64,000 nt of DNA from Mycobacterium paraseoulense (GCF_010731655.1 NZ_AP022619.1:4092001-4156000), one strand, 5' to 3'. Positions 51,676-61,719 are shown, counted from the first letter of the stretch. Numbers and translations: made by a program. Notes: generated by a model not told the origin, from the sequence alone.

Positions 51676-54544
51676 CCATCGGAATCGGCTGTGCCGCGCG
51701 GGTTTCCACGGCGGCGTTGGGCCGCAGCGGTAGCGTCCGCGGCCACCAGAACCAGCGGCCGAGCAGCGCCACGATGGACGGCACGATGAAAGCCCGCACG
51801 ATCAGGGTGTCCAACAGCAGCCCGACCGCGATCGTGGTGCCGATCTGCGCGATGCTGAGCACGCTGCTGCTCAGCAACGCCAGCATGGTGAGCCCGAAGA
51901 CGATGCCCGCGACGGTGACGACCCCGCCGGTGCCGCCGAAGGCGCGAATGATGCCGGTCCGCAGGCCCGCTGCCGATTCCTGTTTGATACGCAGCGCCAG
52001 CAGCAGGTTGTAGTCCGCCCCGACGGCGATCAGCGCGATGAACGCGATCGGGGCGACGGCCCAGTGCAATTCGTGGTGCAGCAGGTGCTGCCAGATCAGC
52101 ACGCTGGCGCCGAGGGCCGACGCGTAGGAGGTGACGACTGTTCCGACGACGACCAGGCCCGCGACCGGGCTGCCCAGCATCGCCGTGACGATCAAGAAGA
52201 TCAGCACCAAGGCGACGCCGACGAGCAGCTTGACGTCGTCGGCGACGAAGCGCTGCAGGTCGGCAGTGACGGGCCCGACGCCGGCAAGGTCGACCTCGAC
52301 CGGGGCCAGGGTGCCCTCCTTGGTGGCCTCCTCGATGGCTGCGCGCACCTGGTCTGCCCGCTTGGCTCCGTCGGAGCCCCACTCCGAGCCGCCGCCGTAG
52401 ACCAGCAGGTAGGCGGCGCGGCCGTTCCGGGAGATCAGGTGGCCCAGGGCGGCGGTGTAGCGCGGATCGGTCAAAGCCCGCCGCGGCAGGTAGAAATCCG
52501 CCGCCGCACTGCCCTGGAATTGCGTTGCGAGCTCGTTGAGGTAGTCGGTCAATTGCCGCATCTGGGGCCCGAGCGTATCGGTCAGGCTCAGGAGGTCACG
52601 GGTGGCCGAACGCGCCTGCCCCAACGCGTCTTTCATCGAGGCCACACTCTGCGGCAGAGCGGCCATCGCTGTGGCGGCCGTCCTCGAACCGCTGGTCAGT
52701 TCGGCGGCGCCGGTGTTGAGGCGTGCCGACGCCTGCACCAGGCTGTCTACCGGCTGGAGCACGCGGTCCACGGTCGAACAGATCGGGTTGGCGGCGCAGT
52801 CGGCGGTTCGACCGACGAAGTCGCGCAGCGGGTCGAGGTATCCCGACACCGTGGTGACGTTGCGTTGCAGCCCATCCATTCCCGCGCGCATGTCGTCCGC
52901 GGCGCCGGACACCTCGGCCAGCCCCGCACCGCCGCCGCGCAGGCCCTTCCCCAAGCCGTCCACCGCCAGCTGGGTCTGTGCCAGCGCGCCGTCCAGTTCG
53001 GAGACCCGCCTGAGGCGTTGGGTCAGCGAGTCCATGGTGTCCCCGAACTGCCGCCCGAGCACACCCGCCTGATAGCTCAGGGTGGCCTGTTCGGGGACCT
53101 TGCCGTCGGGCCGGCTGGCCGACTGCACCGCACGCACACCGGGTACGGCCATGATGTGCCGCGTGATTCGCTCGATGGCGATCAGGCCGGCCGGGTTTCG
53201 CAGGTCGTGATCGGCCTGGATCGCGACGACGTCGGGCAACAGCGAGTTGGCCGCGAAATGGCGGTCGGCGCTGACGTACCCGCGGTTGGAGTCGGTCGAC
53301 GACGGCGTTGCGGCGGGTTCGTCGAAGCCGACCCGCATGCCGGCCAACGGCAGCGCGGCCAGCAGCGTCAACCCGCCCGCGGCGACCAGGACGGGGCCGG
53401 GCCAGCGGGCCACGGCCGTCCCCACGCGGCGCCAGCGCCACGCCGTCCTCGACGGCCGCGGTTCGAGATACCCCCGGCGGATGGCCAGGCCCATCAGCGC
53501 GGGCGTCAGGGTCAACGCGGCTGCCATGGTCGAAAGAATGCCGACGGCGCAGGGCAACCCGGCGCTGCGGAACGAACCCACCTGAGCGAACACCAGGCAC
53601 GCCAGCGCCACCGACACCGTGAGCGCCGACCCGATCACCACGGGCGCGATCGAACGGTAGGCCTGCGCCAGCGCCTGGGCCGGTGCGACGCCGCGGCGGC
53701 GGCCTTCGTGATAGCGGCCGACCAGGAAGATCGCGTAGTCGGTGCCGGCGCCCAGCGTCATGGCCGCCATCAGCGCGACGGAAAACAGCGACACTTCAAC
53801 CACATTGGACTGTCCCAGAGCGGCGACGACGGCGCGGGCCAGCGCCAGGGCGAGCCCGACCGAGATCAGCGGTATCGTTGCCGCGATCGGCGATCGGTAC
53901 ACCACCAGCAGGAGGAGCAGGATGAGGCCGATGGTGGCGGCGGTGATGCCGAGCATCTGTCGATCGATCGCGGAGAACTCGTCGACGATCGTGGCACCGG
54001 GTCCGGTGACATGGACGTCCAAGCCGGCCGGCGGGGAAAGCCTTTGGACGGTGGCGCGCACGGCGTTCACCGAGTCGCGGGCCTGAGCCGTGCCGAGCAT
54101 CCCGGCCAGCCGCACCATGACGCTGACGGCCCGCCCGTCCGAACTCTGCGCGCCGGCGGCCGTGGCGGGCTGCGACCACAGGTCGGTCACCGCATACACG
54201 TGACGATGATCCGATCCCAGCGCCGCCGTCATCGCGTCGTAGAACTGCCGGTCGCGCGGCGCGAGCCCCTGATCGCGTTCCAGCACAACGTAAACGAAGT
54301 TGTTGCTCGGGGTTTGATCGAACAATTGGGCGGCGCGCGAGGCGGCGACGGCGCTCGGTGCGTCGGTGGGCATGAAGGATCGGGCGTGCGAGTCGACCAC
54401 CCGCTCCAGTTGCGGGACAAGCAAATTGGCGGCGCCCGCCGCCAGGACCCATAGGCCGACGACCAGGACCGCGTAGCGACCGGTGAGGTGCCTCAGTAAT
54501 CCGCCGCGGTCATGCAACGGTCTGCCGATCGCCCGCCGGTCCAC
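51650..54544 (-). CDS. MmpL-family RND transporter
   Basis: The predicted 964-residue RND-superfamily transporter exports lipids or small molecules across the inner membrane. Two MMPL halves are visible: a transmembrane block with LGAGTDYAIFLVGRYHEGRRRG in the first half, and VGADYNLLLALRIKQE in the second. A large periplasmic coiled-coil-like insert (about 560-700) separates them. Substrate is not deducible. The start is uncertain: GTG 54544 is chosen, TTG 54517 is an alternative, and longer readings have no family features. It may be coupled to the small gene upstream, which it overlaps by 35 bp. Confidence 0.85.
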   Translation of the reverse strand: MDRRAIGRPLHDRGGLLRHLTGRYAVLVVGLWVLAAGAANLLVPQLERVVDSHARSFMPTDAPSAVAASRAAQLFDQTPSNNFVYVVLERDQGLAPRDRQFYDAMTAALGSDHRHVYAVTDLWSQPATAAGAQSSDGRAVSVMVRLAGMLGTAQARDSVNAVRATVQRLSPPAGLDVHVTGPGATIVDEFSAIDRQMLGITAATIGLILLLLLVVYRSPIAATIPLISVGLALALARAVVAALGQSNVVEVSLFSVALMAAMTLGAGTDYAIFLVGRYHEGRRRGVAPAQALAQAYRSIAPVVIGSALTVSVALACLVFAQVGSFRSAGLPCAVGILSTMAAALTLTPALMGLAIRRGYLEPRPSRTAWRWRRVGTAVARWPGPVLVAAGGLTLLAALPLAGMRVGFDEPAATPSSTDSNRGYVSADRHFAANSLLPDVVAIQADHDLRNPAGLIAIERITRHIMAVPGVRAVQSASRPDGKVPEQATLSYQAGVLGRQFGDTMDSLTQRLRRVSELDGALAQTQLAVDGLGKGLRGGGAGLAEVSGAADDMRAGMDGLQRNVTTVSGYLDPLRDFVGRTADCAANPICSTVDRVLQPVDSLVQASARLNTGAAELTSGSRTAATAMAALPQSVASMKDALGQARSATRDLLSLTDTLGPQMRQLTDYLNELATQFQGSAAADFYLPRRALTDPRYTAALGHLISRNGRAAYLLVYGGGSEWGSDGAKRADQVRAAIEEATKEGTLAPVEVDLAGVGPVTADLQRFVADDVKLLVGVALVLIFLIVTAMLGSPVAGLVVVGTVVTSYASALGASVLIWQHLLHHELHWAVAPIAFIALIAVGADYNLLLALRIKQESAAGLRTGIIRAFGGTGGVVTVAGIVFGLTMLALLSSSVLSIAQIGTTIAVGLLLDTLIVRAFIVPSIVALLGRWFWWPRTLPLRPNAAVETRAAQPIPMATAAGSRP

Positions 54545-54890
54545 CGAAGAGGCCCACGGCGACGTGCTCGCCCCGGGACAGGGCGCGCACCCGGAGCGAG
54601 CGCCGCGAGCCGATCCGCACGAGTGCGTGCAGGCCGGGCTCGGCGGCCTCGAGGTCTGCCCGTACCTGTTCGGCCGACAGGCCCTCGTGCGCCGCCTGGT
54701 CCAGCTTGGCCACCAGCATGGTGATCCAGCGCTGTCCCAGTGACAGCAGCAGGCCCTCCTGGTCACCGAAGAGCCGGGGGACGTCGGCGGAGTTGGCGAC
54801 CAACGTGAGCGCCGCGTCGGGATCGGTGTCGGCGGTTTTGATCACTTCGGCCATGAAGGCCATCCGGTCGTGCAGCAGTGTCCATGTCAT
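54510..54890 (-). CDS. Conserved hypothetical protein upstream of mmpL
   Basis: The 126-residue, mostly helical protein begins MTWTLLHDRMAFMAEVIKTA and contains the block LFGDQEGLLLSLGQRWITMLVAKLDQA. No transmembrane segment or known motif is seen and the family is not recognised. It overlaps the mmpL start and is divergent from the histidine kinase gene at 55024. Confidence 0.7.
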   Translation of the reverse strand: MTWTLLHDRMAFMAEVIKTADTDPDAALTLVANSADVPRLFGDQEGLLLSLGQRWITMLVAKLDQAAHEGLSAEQVRADLEAAEPGLHALVRIGSRRSLRVRALSRGEHVAVGLFGGPAGDRQTVA

Positions 54891-55023
54891 GACTCGACGC
54901 TAGGAAAGCGACCGGGTGGTGCGCGTCGTGCCGAAGTGCAGTCTTTGTCTCCTACCACGGGCGGAGGCGATTGCCGCCCACGGGATGATGTGACCAGTTC
55001 GCGCCCTCTTTTACGATTGGACG

Positions 55024-56241
55024 ATGTTGCGTGGCGCAACGAGATACGCGCGGGAACAGTTTCGCCGGCGAAGCGAGCTGATTCCCGTCGGTCTCACCTG
55101 GGCGTCGCTTCTCGCCGTCGATGTCAGCCATGTCGGCGGCGCGCTGATCGCGATCGCGCAGCGCCCCTCCGCCGACCTGCCCGTCGGGCTGGCCGCGTTC
55201 GCGGTGTCGATCGCGCCGACGCTGGTGTTCTTCTTCCTGAACACGAAGCTCAGCCCCGTCCTGATGTGGGCAACCTGGTGGACGGCCACCGCCATGATGC
55301 TGTTCGGCACGTCGACACCCATTCGTGCCGATTTCGCCCCCGCGCTGCTGGTGCTGATGGTGTTGTCCATTGCGACATTGAGCTCCATCGCGGGCGGATT
55401 CCTGTCCGCCGTGTCGGCGGTCGCGCTGCTGCTGGCCGCGTCCGGACTGCACCGCCTTGACGCGGTAATGCTGTACCTGGCTTTCGTCGGGGCGGGGTGG
55501 CTTCTCGGTTATGTCATGCGTGCCCAGCGGCTGCTACTGGCCGATCAGATCGAGGCGCAGAAGATGTTGGCCCAGCACGCCGCCGCCGACGAGCGGCGGC
55601 GCATCGCCCGGGAAGTGCACGACGTCATCGCGCACTCGCTGAGCATCACCCTGCTGCATGTGACGGGCGCGCGTCGGGGGCTGCAGCAGGACCGCGACGT
55701 CGACGACGCGATCGAGGCGCTCGAACAGGCCGAACGCCTGGGCCGGCAGGCGATGGCAGACATCCGGCGCACCGTCGGGCTCCTGGACGGCGCGCCCACG
55801 AAATCCGCGCAGACGACGCCGGAACCCGGCATCGATGACGTCGGCGGCCTCGTCGCGGATTTCCAGCGCGCCGGCCTGGACGTCGCGCTGCGCGTCGACG
55901 GCCCGGCCGACCACGTCTCGGCGGCGGTCGGCCTGGCGCTGTACCGCATCACCCAGGAATCGCTGGCCAACATCGCCAAGCACGCTCCGGACTCGAAATC
56001 GACGGTGTCGCTCTGTATCTCGGCGACGTCGGCCGGTCTCACCGTGGAGAACCGGTTGCCCGTGGCGATCACCGCCCCGCTGTCCGCGGAGGGCCGCGGG
56101 TTGCGCGGCATGCGTCAGCGGGTCGAGCTGTTGGGCGGGGCCATCGAGGCGGGCCCCACCCCCGAGGGGTGGTCGGTGCGTGCCGACATACCGCTGCACG
56201 AAGGTGAGACGGGTTGGCGGCCCTGGTGGTGCAAGGCGTGA
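55024..56241 (+). CDS. NarL/DesK-type sensor histidine kinase
   Basis: The 405-residue kinase has five or six N-terminal transmembrane helices (about 20-170). A HisKA_3 dimerisation domain has the phospho-accepting H199 in RRRIAREVHDVIAHSLS, and an HATPase domain follows (LYRITQESLANIAKHAPDSKS as N-box, GRGLRGMRQRVELLGG as G-box). It has no separate sensor domain, so the signal is probably detected in or near the membrane. It overlaps the response regulator gene by 4 bp. Confidence 0.92.
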   Translation: MLRGATRYAREQFRRRSELIPVGLTWASLLAVDVSHVGGALIAIAQRPSADLPVGLAAFAVSIAPTLVFFFLNTKLSPVLMWATWWTATAMMLFGTSTPIRADFAPALLVLMVLSIATLSSIAGGFLSAVSAVALLLAASGLHRLDAVMLYLAFVGAGWLLGYVMRAQRLLLADQIEAQKMLAQHAAADERRRIAREVHDVIAHSLSITLLHVTGARRGLQQDRDVDDAIEALEQAERLGRQAMADIRRTVGLLDGAPTKSAQTTPEPGIDDVGGLVADFQRAGLDVALRVDGPADHVSAAVGLALYRITQESLANIAKHAPDSKSTVSLCISATSAGLTVENRLPVAITAPLSAEGRGLRGMRQRVELLGGAIEAGPTPEGWSVRADIPLHEGETGWRPWWCKA

Positions 56242-56900
56242 TCCCACACCCGGAGACGCCCGAGATCACCGTCCTCCTCGTCGACGACCAGGACCTGGTG
56301 CGCTCGGGACTTCGCCGGATCCTGCGTCGTAAGGATGGGTTCGTTATCGTCGCGGAATGCTCCGATGGTGACGAGGTGCCGGCGGCGGTTGCCGAGCACC
56401 GGCCCGAGGTCGTCGTGATGGATCTGCGCATGCGCCGGATTGACGGCATCGAGGCGACGCGCCGGCTCGGGGGCACGCCGCCGGTGTTGGCGCTGACCAC
56501 CTTCAACGAGGACGAGCTGCTATCGGAGGCGCTGCGCGCCGGGGCCGCCGGTTTCGTGCTCAAGGACTCGTCCGCCGAGGAGCTGATCCGCGCCGTGCGG
56601 GCCGTCGCCAGGGGCGACAGCTACCTCGATCCGGCCGTCACGGCGCGCGTGTTGACCACCTATCGCAAGGCCGCGCCGGGGCCCCGCGGCACCGCCACCG
56701 CCGAGTTGACCACCCGAGAGCTCGACGTGCTGACGTTGATGGGCAGAGGCTTTTCCAACGCCGAGATCGCCGACGAACTCTGCATCTCCGGTGTCACCGT
56801 CAAAAGCCACATCGGCCGGATCTTCGGAAAACTCGACCTGCGGGACCGGGCGGCGGCGATCGTCTACGCCTATGACAACGGCATCGTCGTCCCGCGCTGA
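56238..56900 (+). CDS. NarL/FixJ-family response regulator
   Basis: The 220-residue regulator has a receiver domain (VLLVDDQDLVRSGLRRIL, phosphoacceptor D62 in VVVMDLRM, ALTTFNEDELL) and a LuxR-type helix-turn-helix (LTTRELDVLTLMGRGFSNAEIADELCISGVTVKSHIGRIFGKL). It pairs with the kinase, whose stop overlaps its GTG start. The divergent mmpL unit is a plausible target because of proximity. Confidence 0.92.
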   Translation: MIPHPETPEITVLLVDDQDLVRSGLRRILRRKDGFVIVAECSDGDEVPAAVAEHRPEVVVMDLRMRRIDGIEATRRLGGTPPVLALTTFNEDELLSEALRAGAAGFVLKDSSAEELIRAVRAVARGDSYLDPAVTARVLTTYRKAAPGPRGTATAELTTRELDVLTLMGRGFSNAEIADELCISGVTVKSHIGRIFGKLDLRDRAAAIVYAYDNGIVVPR

Positions 56901-56914
56901 GGGACAAAGCGGGA

Positions 56915-57292
56915 TTACAGCGGGGCGCCCTGCTCCGCCAGGTTTAGCAGGGCGTATGCCATGCACATCAAGAAGTTCAGCACCACCAGGACCAACCCGG
57001 CGAACATCAGTGAGCGGGTGCCCTGTCGCTTCAGCCGCTTGTACCGGGCGGCGCGGGTTTCCCGGTCGAACCGCAGCGCGATCAATGCGAATTTGACGTC
57101 GGTCACCTCGTGGGCGGCCAGGGGCGCGCCCGCCAGCATCTCCTGCAGGCGGTCGGGCGCCGTTCGGACGCCGACCCGCTCAAAGCTCCGGCACATTCGT
57201 CGCGCGCGTCTTCGCGCGAGTGGTTGATATCGCATCTGTAGCTGATGCGCGAGTTGCCCTCGGTCTTCCCCCCACGGGTTTGACGGGGTCAT
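56915..57292 (-). CDS. Small membrane protein of unknown function
   Basis: The predicted 125-residue protein has an Arg-rich N-terminal part (QMRYQPLARRRARRMCRSFERVG), a conserved-looking middle (LAGAPLAAHEVTDVKFALIALRFDRETRAARYKRLKRQG) and one C-terminal transmembrane helix (LMFAGLVLVVLNFLMCMAYAL). No family is recognised. The ATG at 57292 is preferred; the reading to 57343 would overlap the gene upstream. It is convergent with the response regulator. Confidence 0.62.
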   Translation of the reverse strand: MTPSNPWGEDRGQLAHQLQMRYQPLARRRARRMCRSFERVGVRTAPDRLQEMLAGAPLAAHEVTDVKFALIALRFDRETRAARYKRLKRQGTRSLMFAGLVLVVLNFLMCMAYALLNLAEQGAPL

Positions 57293-57324
57293 CACGAAAC
57301 GGATTCTAAATCGCATCGGGCCGA

Positions 57325-58749
57325 TTACGGCGTGTCTACACACAAATTATGTTGACCGCGCGCCGCGCCACCGCTCGCGCGCTCGGCCTCGGGCAGGTCC
57401 AGATAACGCTCCAGGTTGCGGTGCGTGTTGATCACGCGCCGCTCCTCGCCGGAAAGCACCAGATGGGTGAAGCCCGGTTGGTGCATGCCGCGCTGCAGCC
57501 CGGCGAGCACCTTGATGTCCTGGGTGAGTACCACGCCGGGCTCGGCCTCCCCGGCGGGCACCCGCACGTCGGTCGGTTTGGCGCGCGGAGCCCCCGGCGG
57601 CATGCGCGTCATCAAGAACATGACCAGCTCACCCTTATCTGGGTCGGGGCCGGGCCGCGAGCACATGACGGTCAGGTGGTCGGCGTTGGCCAGCAGTGTC
57701 ATGTTGGGGAAGACGTTGTACTGGTGCAGCCGGGTGATGCGGTCGGTGTCGGCCCATTCGAGGTCCACCCCGCGACTGGCGGCGAAGGCCCGGGTGTGCG
57801 CGGCGATCAGATCCTGCACCGTCTGCCCGGGCCGGCGCTCATCAGCGGGGAAGGGGGTGCCTTCGGCGGCGCCCATGAGCGCCCCCTGCGTGTAAACGTA
57901 AGCATCCCAGACCTCTTCGTCGCTCAGCGTGCCGTCGAAGCGGGGGCTCTGGACGCCGTAGGGCTGGTCGGATTTGCCGGTGTGACCCCAGATCTGTTGT
58001 GGCGCATGAATGTCATCGACACAGCGCAGCAGTTCCGGGTGCAGCGTCTGGACGTGGTAGGTCTCGCTGTAGCCGTCGGCGATCGTCTTCCAATTCGCGT
58101 CGACCTCGACGGTCAGAGTGGCATAGCAGCGGAAGTCGCTCAGCCGGCACCAGGCGATGTCGTCGGGCACCGCCTCGAGATACTCGAGCAACGGCATCGC
58201 GTCGAGGTCGAGATTGACGAAGACGAGGCCTTCCCAGGTGTCCACCCGGACCGGCACCAGCGGGAAGTCGGACAGCATGAGCGACCCGAAGCCCCTGCGA
58301 TTGGGCACCCGCTTGAGCGTGCCGGCCAGGTCCCAGGTCCACCCGTGGTAGCCGCACTTGAGTTCGCGCAACCCCGAACCCGAGCCCACGCACACCGAGT
58401 TGCCGCGGTGGCGGCAGGCGTTCTGGAAGGCGCGCAGCAGCCCGTCGTCGCCGCGGACGATCAGCACCCCGTACGGGCCGCACCGGTACTCGAAATAGTC
58501 GCCCGGTTCGGCGACGTGGTCGACCATGCATGCGAGCTGCCAGACCTTCGGCCACATCCGCTCGACCTCGAGCGCGGCGAACGCCGGCGAGTAGTAGCGC
58601 TCGGCCGGAACCAGGGTCGGACTGTCCGGCGGGGTGCCGATCGCGTCCTCGTCGCGGGTGCGGGTCGGGTTGCCGGCGGGCGCGTTCACGCGGGGAGCCT
58701 TAACGCGCTCCGCGTACCAGCCGGCCGGGACGGGCCCCGGTGTCGACAT
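57325..58749 (-). CDS. Rieske-type aromatic ring-hydroxylating oxygenase, alpha subunit
   Basis: The 474-residue protein has the Rieske [2Fe-2S] motif CRHRG and CGYHGW (residues about 113-136), followed by a catalytic domain with the iron-binding SETYHVQTLHPEL. These oxygenases hydroxylate aromatic or amine substrates using electrons from a reductase, which is not encoded nearby. The substrate is unknown. Its start overlaps the end of the amidohydrolase gene by 50 bp, so the two are likely an operon. Confidence 0.9.
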   Translation of the reverse strand: MSTPGPVPAGWYAERVKAPRVNAPAGNPTRTRDEDAIGTPPDSPTLVPAERYYSPAFAALEVERMWPKVWQLACMVDHVAEPGDYFEYRCGPYGVLIVRGDDGLLRAFQNACRHRGNSVCVGSGSGLRELKCGYHGWTWDLAGTLKRVPNRRGFGSLMLSDFPLVPVRVDTWEGLVFVNLDLDAMPLLEYLEAVPDDIAWCRLSDFRCYATLTVEVDANWKTIADGYSETYHVQTLHPELLRCVDDIHAPQQIWGHTGKSDQPYGVQSPRFDGTLSDEEVWDAYVYTQGALMGAAEGTPFPADERRPGQTVQDLIAAHTRAFAASRGVDLEWADTDRITRLHQYNVFPNMTLLANADHLTVMCSRPGPDPDKGELVMFLMTRMPPGAPRAKPTDVRVPAGEAEPGVVLTQDIKVLAGLQRGMHQPGFTHLVLSGEERRVINTHRNLERYLDLPEAERASGGAARGQHNLCVDTP

Positions 58750-60463
58750 CGTCGCGCCGGGTCACGGTCCCGCTGACGACGGTGGCCGCGTAGCCGCTGG
58801 CTCCCTGCAGGATCCGGTTTCCGCCGGCGGGCAGGTCGAAGGCCATCGCGGCGGGATGCAGCGTCAGGGCGTCCAAGTCGATGACGTTGAGGTCGGCCTT
58901 CTTGCCCGGCTCGATGGTGCCCCGGTCGGTGAGGCCGAAGAGGTGCGCGGTATCGCGGGACTGCTTGCGGATCACGTACTCCAGCGAAAGCTTCTCGCCC
59001 CGGCGCCGGTCCCGGGCCCAGTGCGTCAGCAGGAAGGTGGGATACGAAGCGTCGCAGATCATCCCGCAATGGGCGCCGCCGTCGGAAAGCCCGAGCACAC
59101 CGGCCGGGTGCAGCAGCATCTCGCGGATCGCGTCGCAGTTGCCTTCGGCGTAATTGAACAGCGGCAGCATCAGCATCGCGGTCGCGTCCCGCTCGAGCAT
59201 GAGGTCGTACAGCGTGGACAGCGGGTCCTCGCCGCGGGCCTCGGCGATGGCCGCGACGGTGCGGTCCGGGGTCGGTTCGTAATCGGGTGGGTCGCCCAGC
59301 GCGTACAGCCGCTTGAGTGAATGCTGGACCAGAGCGAACATCCCGTCGAACAACAGCGTCGGGTCGGCGGGCAGGTCGTCGTCGGCCAGGATCGCCGCCT
59401 TCACCGCCGGGTCCGCCAGGCGCTGTGCGAGTTCCTCGCGCTCGCACTCGGCCGCCAGCCGGCGGTAGGTGGGCCGGTGACTGAAGCCGTGATGACCCTG
59501 AAATCCGATCATCATGCCGAACGGCCGAGCCGCGACCTGCGGGTAGAGCCGGGCGCCCTCGGCGTGCGCGTCCGCGGACAGGTCCAGCATCTCGCGCCAC
59601 AGGTTGGGATCGGCGTCCACTTGAATAAGGGCAAAGGAAACCGGCCGATCGATCTCGCCGCTCAACCGGCGCATCCAGTCCAGTTCCTTCTTGGGCGCGA
59701 CGATGTCCTCGCCGGCGGAGCCCTGCGGGGCGAGCTCGAACACCGCCTGGCCGCCGGCGGCCATGGCCCGCCCGAGGCCGAACAGCTCATCCTCGGCCGC
59801 GTAGGTGCCGGGAACCGGCTCGCCGTCCATCGCGCGGTGGCCCATCGTGCGCGATGTCGAAAAGCCGAGCGCGCCGGCTTCGATCGCCTCGCGAACCAGC
59901 CGGCCCATCGCCTCGATGTCGTCAGGCGTCGCCGGCTCGTTCCGGGCGCCCCGCTCGCCCATCGCGTAGGCGCGGATGGCGCCGTGGGCGACCTGGCTGC
60001 CGACGTCGATCGCGAACTTGTGCTTGCCTATCGCGTCGAGGTACTCGGGGTAGGTCTCCCAGCCCCATTCGATGCCCTCGGTCAGCGCGGTGCCGGGGAT
60101 GTCTTCCACGCCCTCCATCAATTCGATCAGCCACTGCTCGGTGCCGGGCCGCACCGGCGCAAAACCGACGCCGCAGTTGCCGGTGACGATCGTCGTGACG
60201 CCGTGACCGCTGGACGGCTCGAGCAGGCTGTCCCAGCTCACCTGACCGTCGTAGTGGGTGTGGATGTCGACGAAGCCGGGGGCCACCACACGCCCTGTGG
60301 CGTCGATGGTTTCGGCGGCCCCGGCCATTTCCAGGCCGCCGTCGTCGGCGCCGCGGCGCACGACGTCGACGATCTTGCCGTCCTTGATGCCGATGTCGGC
60401 GCGATAGCGCTCCGCGCCGGTGCCGTCGACGACGGTGCCACCAATGATCTTCAGGTCCAACAC
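58700..60463 (-). CDS. Amidohydrolase, N-acyl-D-amino-acid deacylase family
   Basis: The 587-residue protein has the metal-binding HTHYDGQ near the N-terminus, [17 protein letters not shown] (typical of D-aminoacylases) and [11 protein letters not shown] late in the sequence. It ends in the usual [24 protein letters not shown]. Members remove acyl or carbamoyl groups from amino acids or related amides. The GTG at 60463 has AAGGAGAG 5-8 bases upstream; a longer reading to 60514 lacks this. A palindromic operator-like site lies upstream. Confidence 0.88.
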   Translation of the reverse strand: MLDLKIIGGTVVDGTGAERYRADIGIKDGKIVDVVRRGADDGGLEMAGAAETIDATGRVVAPGFVDIHTHYDGQVSWDSLLEPSSGHGVTTIVTGNCGVGFAPVRPGTEQWLIELMEGVEDIPGTALTEGIEWGWETYPEYLDAIGKHKFAIDVGSQVAHGAIRAYAMGERGARNEPATPDDIEAMGRLVREAIEAGALGFSTSRTMGHRAMDGEPVPGTYAAEDELFGLGRAMAAGGQAVFELAPQGSAGEDIVAPKKELDWMRRLSGEIDRPVSFALIQVDADPNLWREMLDLSADAHAEGARLYPQVAARPFGMMIGFQGHHGFSHRPTYRRLAAECEREELAQRLADPAVKAAILADDDLPADPTLLFDGMFALVQHSLKRLYALGDPPDYEPTPDRTVAAIAEARGEDPLSTLYDLMLERDATAMLMLPLFNYAEGNCDAIREMLLHPAGVLGLSDGGAHCGMICDASYPTFLLTHWARDRRRGEKLSLEYVIRKQSRDTAHLFGLTDRGTIEPGKKADLNVIDLDALTLHPAAMAFDLPAGGNRILQGASGYAATVVSGTVTRRDDVDTGARPGRLVRGAR

Positions 60464-60517
60464 GAGACTCTCCTTGCCGCCACGGGCCGAAGACGCAACA
60501 AGACGCGCCAGCATTTC

Positions 60518-60537
60518 GCTACGCTAAGTAGCGTAAC
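60518..60537. promoter_or_regulatory. Operator-like inverted repeat upstream of the amidohydrolase
   Basis: GCTACGCT (60518-60525) and AGCGTAAC (60530-60537) form an inverted repeat with 7 of 8 matches around a 4-bp spacer. It lies about 55 bp before the amidohydrolase GTG, in the promoter zone. Size and symmetry fit a TetR-family operator; the TetR gene at 61831 is a candidate regulator. Confidence 0.5.
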
Positions 60538-60573
60538 TCGTGGGGCGGCCATCGCAATAGGTTCGGCGCAAAC

Positions 60574-61719
60574 TTACGTGCTGGAGAGCGAACTCTTCAG
60601 CGCCGCGACCGTTTCCAGGTCGTCGAGCGCCGCGACGCCGCGCCGCAACCCTTCCATGGCGATGTCTTCGACCTGCATGCCGCCCATTCCCGCCGTGATC
60701 AGCGGGGCGACGTAGGCATACAGCGCGGCCTGGCGGAACCTCAGCCAGAGGTCGTCGCGGTCCAGCTCGGGCCCGCCGGCCGCGGCGAGCGCGCGGCGGT
60801 AGTCGTCGAGCAGCTCGCGCTGGGTGGCCCGGCGATCTTCGGGCGTGAGGCTGGTGATCAGCGTGTAGGCCAGTTCCCGGGACGGGTGCCCGCGCCGCAC
60901 CGCCTGCCAGTCCAGCAGGCCGGCCTTGCCGCCGTGGAAGTACATGTTGCCCGGGTGGGCGTCGCCGTGCATGAGGGTGTGTGGGGGAGTGTCGATGAGG
61001 GCGGCGACCGCACGGTAATTGTCGGCGATGAAGCGGCCGTTCTCGACGGGGATGTCGGTGCGCTCGGCGAGGCGCTTGATGGCGGCGTGCATGAGCGAGC
61101 CTGTCAGCAGGGAGGTGACGTCGCCGGAGGGCGTGTAGACCCAGCCCAGCGGGCCGCGCGTGTCGCGGGGTCGGCGTTCCCAGAAGGTGGCGTGCAGATC
61201 CGCCAGCAGTTCGACGATCAGTCCGGCCTGCTCCAACGACAGCGGGTGCAAGGTGTCGGGGAACACGCACGTCTCGGCGGGAAGGTCTTCGAGCACCACG
61301 AGGTAGCGCCCGGTCCACGGATCGAACGCCGCGCCGTAGGCATACGGAGCGCCCACGACTTGCGGGGCGAGCCGGCTGTAAAACAGCACCTCGGTCTGCC
61401 CGAGCCGGCCCAACTCGCCCATCAGGCGGGTGGCCGCCGACTTCGCCGCGAGCTTGACGAACACCGAGTCGGGGACGTTCTTCCCGGTCAATACCAGCCG
61501 CGCTCGCGTCGACGTTCCCGCGTCGCTGCCAAGGACGCGGATCGACCGCACGGTGGTGCCCATCAGCCTCGAGAGCACCGCCGCGTCGATGTCCTGAACC
61601 CGGCGGGGCAGTCCGAACCGGCCACCGACGAATGCGTCGGTGGCTACCCGGCCCACGCCGCGGCCCAGGTGAGCGGCCAGGCCGACGGCCGAAACCGCCT
61701 GTGACACAGGGTTTCTCAT
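60574..61719 (-). CDS. Aminoglycoside-phosphotransferase-like kinase family protein
   Basis: The 381-residue protein has the APH/choline-kinase fold motifs: the Brenner motif LMHGDAHPGNMYF and the metal-binding LLDWQ. The N-lobe has VFVKLAAKSAATRLMGELGRLGQTEVLFYSRL. This group (also similar to the ecdysteroid-kinase-like family) includes kinases of small molecules and many uncharacterised mycobacterial proteins. Antibiotic resistance cannot be inferred. It lies between the TetR gene and the amidohydrolase gene, all leftward. Confidence 0.82.
   Translation of the reverse strand: MRNPVSQAVSAVGLAAHLGRGVGRVATDAFVGGRFGLPRRVQDIDAAVLSRLMGTTVRSIRVLGSDAGTSTRARLVLTGKNVPDSVFVKLAAKSAATRLMGELGRLGQTEVLFYSRLAPQVVGAPYAYGAAFDPWTGRYLVVLEDLPAETCVFPDTLHPLSLEQAGLIVELLADLHATFWERRPRDTRGPLGWVYTPSGDVTSLLTGSLMHAAIKRLAERTDIPVENGRFIADNYRAVAALIDTPPHTLMHGDAHPGNMYFHGGKAGLLDWQAVRRGHPSRELAYTLITSLTPEDRRATQRELLDDYRRALAAAGGPELDRDDLWLRFRQAALYAYVAPLITAGMGGMQVEDIAMEGLRRGVAALDDLETVAALKSSLSST

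Noticed and set aside
54959..54979. Short inverted repeat GGGCGG...CCGCCC between the small hypothetical gene and the kinase gene
   Set aside because: Only six GC-only bases with a 9-base spacer, expected by chance at this GC content.
60574..61719. Aminoglycoside resistance gene
   Set aside because: The APH-like fold is shared by many small-molecule kinases of unknown substrate; nothing here points to antibiotic modification.
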